Notes under the pieces: generated by a model
Database searches by the model: none
Told to the model about the DNA's origin: nothing
The model's input: only the letters and a program-made list of their open reading frames with translations
In this document: positions 1 through 4,837 of the stretch, piece by piece
Layout of the letters: each line of letters starts with the position of its first letter
Position numbering within the stretch: position 1 is the first letter of the stretch
Source: Minisyncoccota bacterium
Lineage (GTDB): Bacteria; Patescibacteriota; Minisyncoccia; UBA6257; 2-01-FULL-56-20
Assembly: GCA_031291905.1 (NCBI GenBank)
Contig: JARLIC010000034.1
Coordinates: forward strand, 1-16,254
DNA: 16,254 nucleotides
Direction: 5' to 3'
Program-made: the position numbers and the translations under genes

Positions 1-2826
1 CGGCGCAACATATCCGTTGCCGGTACCAATCGTGCCTACGATCGCAAAGGTCGAGGTCGTGTTGTCCGAAAGCGAATTGTTGGTGTACGATCCTGCATCA
101 CCCTTGAGGGTAAGCGAGATCGAGTTGCCCTGAGGAACAACGAGGTTCGTCAAGCTGTTGAAGGTGTAGTCGTAGCCTCCGCTCACGCTGTCATAGACCG
201 GCGAAGCAGCGGTGCCGAGCAAGGTGGAACCATTCCACAAGCCGACGTTGCTGAATGCCGCCAAGACCGCGTTGCTGGCCACTTTGTCCACCACCGTCAG
301 CTGAGTGACCTTCACCGCCTCAACGTTCGAGGTTTCCGTGAAGCGGAAGACCGCGAGCGAATTGCCGGTGGAGTTCTGAACGATGTTGCCGGCCGCAGGG
401 TTGCTCGAGTCGATAGCAACCGTCAACTGAGGCTGACCGTTGAAACCGATCTGCTGACCAACCTTACCGGTGGAGTCGCTGTAGGTGACGGAAGTGTTTG
501 AGGTCTGGCCGGTGCCCGAGTAACCGACCAATGCGGTCGCATTGGTGTAGGTACCCGTCGCATTCGACAAGGTGTCCGCATACACATCAACATTCACCGT
601 CTGACCTGCCGGAACATTGAGCTGGGAACCCGAGAAAGAGTAAACCGTATTGGGGCTCAACACTCCCTGGGTGGTGCCGAACTGGACACCGTTCACCATA
701 AGCTTCAAGTTCTGGAAGGCAGCGTAGCCGCCGATCCACGAAGAAGCGCTCGGGGTCAACTTAACACTCACCGTGTTCAAGTTCACGCCTTCAGCCGAAG
801 AAGCGCTGAATGCATAAGAACCGATCTTGAGGTTAGTGGTACCCGCAGAGACGTTCTGCGTGCCCAAAGCGTTGTTCTGCGCGACCGTCAAGCTGGACTG
901 CACGAGCGTCAACGTGACGCCGTTCACTCCGGAAGTGCTGCCGGTCTGGCTCGAGATCTGACCCTGCAAGTTGTTGGTGTTACCCGTCAAGTTCGCAGTG
1001 ATGCTCGAGAAGCTTGCACCCGTCTGGATGTCAGCCTTCAGGCTGAGTACGCGGGTCGTGTTCGCCGGAACAATATAGTTGATCGGCGAAGACGGCGTAC
1101 CGAAGCAATCCTTGTAGGTACCAGCGCTGTACGCCGCAGTACCGGCCTGGCAGGTATTCGACGACGGAGGCTGGTTGATCGAAGTGCCAACCTGGTTGCC
1201 CGCGTCATCGGTGAGCGAAACGTTCTGGAGCTCAAGGTTGAGCGCCTGACCGCTTGCACCGCCAAGGACGATGTTGAAGTCAAGGTTCTTCACTTTGACC
1301 GGCTCGCCCGCCGCATAGATGTCGTACTTAGCCAACACCACGCCGGACATGCCCTTTGCGATATTACCCGTCGGGGTATTCGTATCCTGGGTCATCGTGA
1401 TCGTGCCCTGCTGGATCGAAACCTGAGTGCCAATGCCGGCGGTGTTCGTTACCGAAACCGGGACATTGTACTGGGAGTCGACTGCGAGGACATCGTAACC
1501 GTTCAAGATCTCGAACTGGAAGTTGTAGCTCGGAGAGCCCATCACATCCGCCACGATCTGAACGTTGTTCGAACCCGTGTTCAATTTGAAGGACGTCGAG
1601 GTGGCAGAGAAGTCAGCCATGCCGTTTGAAGGCACCGAAGACAACGTTGCGCCAACCTGCGTGCCGTTCACCAAAAGCTTCACGTTCTGGAGGTTCGCGA
1701 CATTCGCGGAACCGATCACGTGGAAGTTGATGTTCTGCAAGTACACGGGGCTGTTGTTCACCTGGAAGTTCCATGCGCCAACGATGTTGCCCTGGGTTCC
1801 TGCAGTCACCTGCGTGCCGATGGAAGACGATGCGATCGTCACCTGTGCGAGCGCAGGGTTGGTGACCGAGGTCACCGTGAAGACGTTACCGTTCATCGGG
1901 AACACTCCCGCTGCGGTAACCGCCGAGTTGGACGAGCTCCATGCCGTCACATCGGAGGCGCTCGGAATCGAGAAGCCTGCGGTGTTACCGGCGGCGAGGC
2001 CGCCCGAGACGTCGATCGCGAGGGTCAACGTCATGGTCTGACCTGCCGGAATCGACAAGTTCATACCGGAGAACGTCAACAACCCGCTGTTCAACGAATT
2101 GTACTGGGCAACGACCTGGCCGTTCTGGGTCAAGTACGCACCCGAGATCGCGCTATCGGAAAGCACTCCAGTCTTCTGGAATGACAAGCTGGAAACGGTG
2201 ACTGCGCCCGAGTTGCCGGCGGTGAGATTCACTGCCATGACCGGAACGCGCGCCGAACCAGAATTCGCCGAGGAGATCAAGGAACCGGCTGCCGGGTTAG
2301 AGGAAGCCAAGCTCACCTGAAGACCGGTCGCCGGAGCGGTCACGGTGGTACCCGTGGTCGTGCCAGTTCCCGTGCCGGTACCGGTTCCGGTACCAGTGCT
2401 CGTGCTCATCGTCGCCACGAACGCCCTGGTTTTTGCACCAAAGTAGCCCGCTGCAGGCGTGATGCCGTGAGCAGCCTGGAATTTCGCCAAAGCTGCCTGG
2501 GTCGCCGTACCGAAGTAGCCCGTCGGGGCCGTGACCGCGGTAAGGTAACCACCGTTGATGAGAAGCTGCTGCAACGCCGAGACGGCCGCGCCCTTCGAAC
2601 CAATGGTGAGGTCAGTGGTGAAGGAGTAGGTCGAGCCGGTGGTCGCAGTGCCCGTCTGCGCATTCAACTGCGCAGTGATCTGAGCGATCTGCGCCGTCAA
2701 AGCCGCGATCGTCGCCTGAAGATCAGACGTCGATTCCGCGCTCGCAACAGGCAGAGCCGCTGCGCCAACTGCCCACAGGATTGTGGTGGCAGTAAGCACT
2801 GCTGAAACTAATTTTTTATTATTCAT
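1..2826 (-). CDS. Secreted surface protein with peptidoglycan-binding domain and tandem Ig-like repeats (3' end outside window)
   Basis: The reading frame is open for 942 codons from the ATG at 2824-2826 and runs off the left edge, so the C-terminus is unseen. Residues 1-30 form a signal peptide (KK, hydrophobic core, LPVASA cleavage region). Residues 34-57 form a short heptad-like helix rich in Ala, Gln, Ile and Leu. Residues 67-138 match the PG_binding_1 fold, with GSKGAAVSALQQLL and GYFGTATQAALAKFQ. A Thr/Gly linker follows at about 141-160. The remainder is beta-rich and Cys-poor, with five tandem units of about 150-170 residues, each ending in a motif like VPAGQT-x-hydrophobic-x-AD (starts near residues 259, 415, 586, 738, 897). 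SSNPAAG recurs near 172 and 803. Cys559 and Cys574 could form a disulfide. Proteins of this plan are common on Parcubacteria surfaces. The role, S-layer-like coat or adhesin, is inferred. No Shine-Dalgarno sequence precedes the start. Confidence 0.85.
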   Translation of the reverse strand, partial: MNNKKLVSAVLTATTILWAVGAAALPVASAESTSDLQATIAALTAQIAQITAQLNAQTGTATTGSTYSFTTDLTIGSKGAAVSALQQLLINGGYLTAVTAPTGYFGTATQAALAKFQAAHGITPAAGYFGAKTRAFVATMSTSTGTGTGTGTGTGTTTGTTVTAPATGLQVSLASSNPAAGSLISSANSGSARVPVMAVNLTAGNSGAVTVSSLSFQKTGVLSDSAISGAYLTQNGQVVAQYNSLNSGLLTFSGMNLSIPAGQTMTLTLAIDVSGGLAAGNTAGFSIPSASDVTAWSSSNSAVTAAGVFPMNGNVFTVTSVTNPALAQVTIASSSIGTQVTAGTQGNIVGAWNFQVNNSPVYLQNINFHVIGSANVANLQNVKLLVNGTQVGATLSSVPSNGMADFSATSTSFKLNTGSNNVQIVADVMGSPSYNFQFEILNGYDVLAVDSQYNVPVSVTNTAGIGTQVSIQQGTITMTQDTNTPTGNIAKGMSGVVLAKYDIYAAGEPVKVKNLDFNIVLGGASGQALNLELQNVSLTDDAGNQVGTSINQPPSSNTCQAGTAAYSAGTYKDCFGTPSSPINYIVPANTTRVLSLKADIQTGASFSSITANLTGNTNNLQGQISSQTGSTSGVNGVTLTLVQSSLTVAQNNALGTQNVSAGTTNLKIGSYAFSASSAEGVNLNTVSVKLTPSASSWIGGYAAFQNLKLMVNGVQFGTTQGVLSPNTVYSFSGSQLNVPAGQTVNVDVYADTLSNATGTYTNATALVGYSGTGQTSNTSVTYSDSTGKVGQQIGFNGQPQLTVAIDSSNPAAGNIVQNSTGNSLAVFRFTETSNVEAVKVTQLTVVDKVASNAVLAAFSNVGLWNGSTLLGTAASPVYDSVSGGYDYTFNSLTNLVVPQGNSISLTLKGDAGSYTNNSLSDNTTSTFAIVGTIGTGNGYVAP

Positions 2827-3027
2827 TTGATTTAATTTCGATTTTTCTGAGTTATCGACCTGGGGACCCGTAATGGATCCTTACGCCGTCGACCTTTCCG
2901 CAATGCTGCAAATTCATTTTCAGTCGCCGTTTCCGGCACAGCGCTCCTTTCGCGAGCATCGAATGACGAAGTGAGGGTTCGCGGTTCGAAGCTCGAAAAG
3001 GAGAGTGTGACGAAAACGGGGTTATTA
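2827..3027 (-). other. Structured leader region upstream of the surface-protein gene
   Basis: I see no gene here. Read on the minus strand it holds three hairpins between the upstream terminator and the surface-protein ATG. The first is a long imperfect hairpin at 2944-3003, with paired blocks of 7, 5, 5 and 4 bp and loop CCCTCAC. The second is a GCCG-GAAA-CGGC tetraloop hairpin at 2926-2937. The third is GGATCC-ATTAC-GGGTCC at 2864-2880, with one G-U pair. I found no convincing promoter close to the ATG, so the gene may be read from the TATAAT at 3220-3225 through the terminator at 3029-3058. That is inference. Confidence 0.4.
2944..3003 (-). repeat. Imperfect inverted repeat (long hairpin)
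   Basis: The outer arms CTCCTTT/AAAGGAG enclose CGAGC/GCTCG, then TCGAA/TTCGA, then CGAA/TTCG, separated by small internal loops. The terminal loop is GTGAGGG on the plus strand and CCCTCAC on the minus strand. There is no T-run beside it on either strand, so it is not a standard terminator. The minus-strand loop is complementary over 6 bases to the loop of the hairpin at 3181-3201. Confidence 0.6.
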
Positions 3028-3028
3028 C

Positions 3029-3058
3029 AAAAAAAGAAAAAACTCGCTTTGGGGCGAG
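3029..3058 (-). terminator. Intrinsic terminator (minus strand)
   Basis: On the minus strand CTCGC and GCGAG form a 5-bp stem around the loop CCCAAA, followed at once by TTTTTTC and then TTTTTTT. The stem is short, but the T-tract is very long and directly abuts it. It would end the candidate RNA starting near 3213 and also the Clp/membrane/HTH unit, which has no other terminator. For any transcript continuing into the surface-protein gene it would act as an attenuator. Confidence 0.7.
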
Positions 3059-3086
3059 GCTGGTATCTGAAAGGGAAGAAGGAAAG

Positions 3087-3158
3087 AAGTAGTGAGGATT
3101 AAGGAAGACCGTCGTCACGGCTCTTTGCACATGCGGTCGCCCGTAATCCTCACTACTT
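3087..3158 (-). repeat. Perfect 15-bp inverted repeat, 42-nt spacer
   Basis: AAGTAGTGAGGATTA at 3087-3101 is the exact reverse complement of 3144-3158. It is the central stem of the candidate RNA. No T-run follows it on either strand, so it is not a simple terminator. Confidence 0.9.
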
Positions 3159-3180
3159 GCCAAAACCCCTATCCTCTCTC

Positions 3181-3201
3181 GGTTCAGCCTCACACCGAAC
3201 C
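3181..3201 (-). repeat. 7-bp hairpin with TGTGAGG loop
   Basis: On the minus strand GGTTCGG and CTGAACC pair over 7 bp (one G-U) around the loop TGTGAGG. It lies near the predicted 5' end of the candidate RNA. The loop contains GTGAGG, which recurs in the 15-bp stem and is complementary to the loop of the 2944-3003 hairpin. Confidence 0.6.
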
Positions 3202-3219
3202 TTCTGCTACTGCTATTCA

Positions 3220-3241
3220 ATTATACCGTGCCGCGGGGTGA
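3220..3241 (-). promoter_or_regulatory. TATAAT box of the candidate RNA within a shared element
   Basis: The minus strand reads TATAAT at 3225-3220, preceded by a GC-rich block containing CACCCCGC. I see no good -35 hexamer at normal spacing. The block matches 7623-7645, upstream of the clp gene, at 21 of 23 aligned positions with one gap and one mismatch, which suggests a common activator or a common sigma-factor requirement. Confidence 0.55.
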
Positions 3242-3248
3242 AAAAGGG

Positions 3249-3290
3249 TGTGGATAAGATATGCACAACTCTTCTTTGCCCTGCGGATAA
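3249..3290. promoter_or_regulatory. DnaA-box-like cluster
   Basis: TGTGGATAA (3249-3257) is the reverse complement of the consensus DnaA box TTATCCACA. ATATGCACA (3259-3267) and TGCGGATAA (3282-3290) are each one base from accepted boxes. The cluster sits just upstream of the putative RNA promoter. There is no AT-rich unwinding region or origin-linked gene nearby, so a regulatory or titration site is likelier than an origin. Confidence 0.35.
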
Positions 3291-3315
3291 TACAACGTAT
3301 GCGACCCCCTAAAAG

Positions 3316-4026
3316 TTACCTCCCCACCTCCTGGGGCATCCCCTGTGCCGGTTGCCGCATTCGGTAGAATACCGAGGGCCCGCCGTTGCCGATCCGTTCG
3401 ATCAGACTCTGCTCGAGGAGCGACTGGAGGTCGTAGCGGATGGTCCGCTCGCTGCATCCCGGCAATGCATCCTGCAGGTCCTTCATGCGGCAATTGCCGG
3501 ATTGCCGTATTCTGTCCAAAATTGCCGTTTGCCGTATTTCCGCTTTGATAAAGCCTATGCCATTCACGGCTACCGGCGCTTCCGGCTCGACCGGCATTCT
3601 TGCCGCATCGGATACCGGTTCCGGCGCGCGCTCGTTTGCCGCTTCTTTCTCCGCGGTGACCGACGGCGCCCACTCCGGTTTGGAGAAGATTTCGGCAAGG
3701 TCTATATTGTGCATCCTTGCCGCATTGATGCGCTCGATGACCGCCGCATCCAAAACATAGATCTCGCGAAGGAGGGTGTCCGCGTTCGCGGAACCCATAA
3801 GGTTGAGGTCGCCCGCAAACTTCACGAGGCATTCGGCCGCCTGGAGCGACCTTCTGACCGCGGCATAATCCTGCACCGCCGCCGCCTCGAGGAATCCGGC
3901 ACCCGCCGCGCGGAGCCGTTCCGAAAAGTCCTTTTCCTGCAGCATGACCGCCGCAATGCGGAAAAGCGCATAGGCGATCTCGTAGGATTTGGTGAGTATG
4001 AACCGTTCCTTGCCGCTTTCTGACAT
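3316..4026 (-). CDS. DeoR-like helix-turn-helix protein
   Basis: A 236-residue protein in two parts. Residues 10-105 are helical and hydrophobic-patterned, including SYEIAYALFRIAAVML and AGDLNLMG; they vaguely recall the small four-helix-bundle (avd-like) proteins, at low confidence. A Pro/Glu/Ala-rich linker covers about 116-155. Residues 165-222 form a winged HTH of DeoR type: RQTAILDRI, MKDLQDAL, recognition helix CSERTIRYDLQSL, wing GNGGPSVFYRM. No sugar-phosphate effector domain is present, so it is not a classical DeoR repressor. It is the last gene after clp and the membrane gene, 61 nt downstream of the latter. I chose the ATG at 4024-4026; the in-frame ATG at 4036-4038 is possible, and neither has a Shine-Dalgarno sequence. 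Regulation of its own operon is an inference. Confidence 0.75.
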   Translation of the reverse strand: MSESGKERFILTKSYEIAYALFRIAAVMLQEKDFSERLRAAGAGFLEAAAVQDYAAVRRSLQAAECLVKFAGDLNLMGSANADTLLREIYVLDAAVIERINAARMHNIDLAEIFSKPEWAPSVTAEKEAANERAPEPVSDAARMPVEPEAPVAVNGIGFIKAEIRQTAILDRIRQSGNCRMKDLQDALPGCSERTIRYDLQSLLEQSLIERIGNGGPSVFYRMRQPAQGMPQEVGR

Positions 4027-4087
4027 AGGGCAAAGCATACCACGGAAATGCGGCAAAAGCAAGGGGAACGATCCTTCTTTCCTTCCC

Positions 4088-4804
4088 CTAAAGTTCCCAG
4101 CGCGCCGAGCCCAACACGAGTACGAGAAGCGCGAACGCGGTGCTCGAAACGACGAGCAACCTGCGGCGCGGCAGGTTCCCCAGGAAAAGATATTTACTTG
4201 AAAGCTCCATGAGCAGGGTCGTGAGCACGAAGACGACCGATGACTGATACACGAAATCGAGAGGAAGGAAAAGTCCGGTAAGGAGGAGTTCGAAGACAAG
4301 GAACGATACGGTGAGCGTGACCACCTGTCCCCGCAACCGGCTGTTGCGCGGAGGATCCTCCCTAAAGTTGTTCACGAAGCTCGAAAAAAGTGCGCCGGTG
4401 CCGATTGCGGCAAGAAGGGCGACAAGCACTGCACCGGTGCCGAATCCCCCGCCCTCGGCGGAATAGAATGCCTCAAAAAGGAAATAGACGAGCGCGACCA
4501 CCAATATCTCGTACGCGGACCTCCGGTCCACTATATAGAACTCTTTAATGAGAAGGATGTACCAGAAGATCAGACCGAGGATCGCCGCCATCAAAAACCC
4601 CGCGGGGTGGGCCCACGCGATCAGCACCAGCACAAGGAACGGTACGATCACGCTTTTGATCTGCGAGAACGGGACGAAGAACAGATACAGCGCGATCGGA
4701 AGGAAAAGCCAGAACGGAAAGATCGCCCACGCGAGCGCAAAAACGACGGCCCGGACCATCGAGCCCCTCAAAGAGAGCATCTGCTCTTTCAGCTTCTGCA
4801 GCAT
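4088..4804 (-). CDS. Polytopic membrane protein of unknown function
   Basis: I do not recognise a family. The 238 residues contain about seven or eight hydrophobic segments, roughly 18-45, 50-66, 68-88, 98-115, 122-142, 160-180, 184-202 and 214-232. The N-terminus is basic (LKEQMLSLRGSMVR), and a charged loop at 146-158 (NFREDPPRNSRLR) divides the two halves. There are no evident catalytic or transporter motifs. The gene begins 33 nt after the Clp stop codon and is followed after 61 nt by the HTH gene, so the three probably form one transcription unit. This suggests, without proving, a membrane role in stress response or proteostasis. Confidence 0.75.
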   Translation of the reverse strand: MLQKLKEQMLSLRGSMVRAVVFALAWAIFPFWLFLPIALYLFFVPFSQIKSVIVPFLVLVLIAWAHPAGFLMAAILGLIFWYILLIKEFYIVDRRSAYEILVVALVYFLFEAFYSAEGGGFGTGAVLVALLAAIGTGALFSSFVNNFREDPPRNSRLRGQVVTLTVSFLVFELLLTGLFLPLDFVYQSSVVFVLTTLLMELSSKYLFLGNLPRRRLLVVSSTAFALLVLVLGSARWEL

Positions 4805-4837
4805 ACGTATTAATGTATCACGCTCCCGCGCGCGGCG

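Larger units (their letters stand above)
3029..3213 (-). ncRNA. Candidate structured RNA of about 185 nt, family unknown
   Basis: A TATAAT box at 3220-3225 predicts a minus-strand start near 3213, and an intrinsic terminator ends at 3029. Between them lie a 7-bp hairpin (3181-3201, loop TGTGAGG) and a perfect 15-bp stem with arms at 3144-3158 and 3087-3101. The stem encloses about 42 nt that can fold again (GACCG/CGGTC or CCGT/ACGG). I checked by eye for tmRNA ends, RNase P RNA core and SRP RNA tetraloop signatures and saw none. Length and rod-like shape recall 6S RNA, but there is no sequence support for that. It may instead be the leader of the downstream surface gene or a processed 3' end of the Clp unit. 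The structure is seen; transcription is inferred. Confidence 0.5.

Noticed and set aside
2978..3000. tRNA T-arm-like sequence containing GGTTCGAA
   Set aside because: No acceptor stem, anticodon arm or 3' end fits around it; the bases are better explained by the 2944-3003 hairpin.
2852..3220. 122-codon minus-strand open frame in the structured gap
   Set aside because: Its start lies on the TATAAT box, it crosses the terminator and several hairpins, and the translation is of mixed composition with no hydrophobic core or motif.
3249..3290. Replication origin
   Set aside because: Only three boxes, no AT-rich unwinding region, and no dnaA, dnaN or other origin-linked genes in view.
3221..4033. 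270-codon minus-strand frame overlapping the HTH gene
   Set aside because: Gly/Arg-rich translation without domains; the other frame carries a clear winged HTH.
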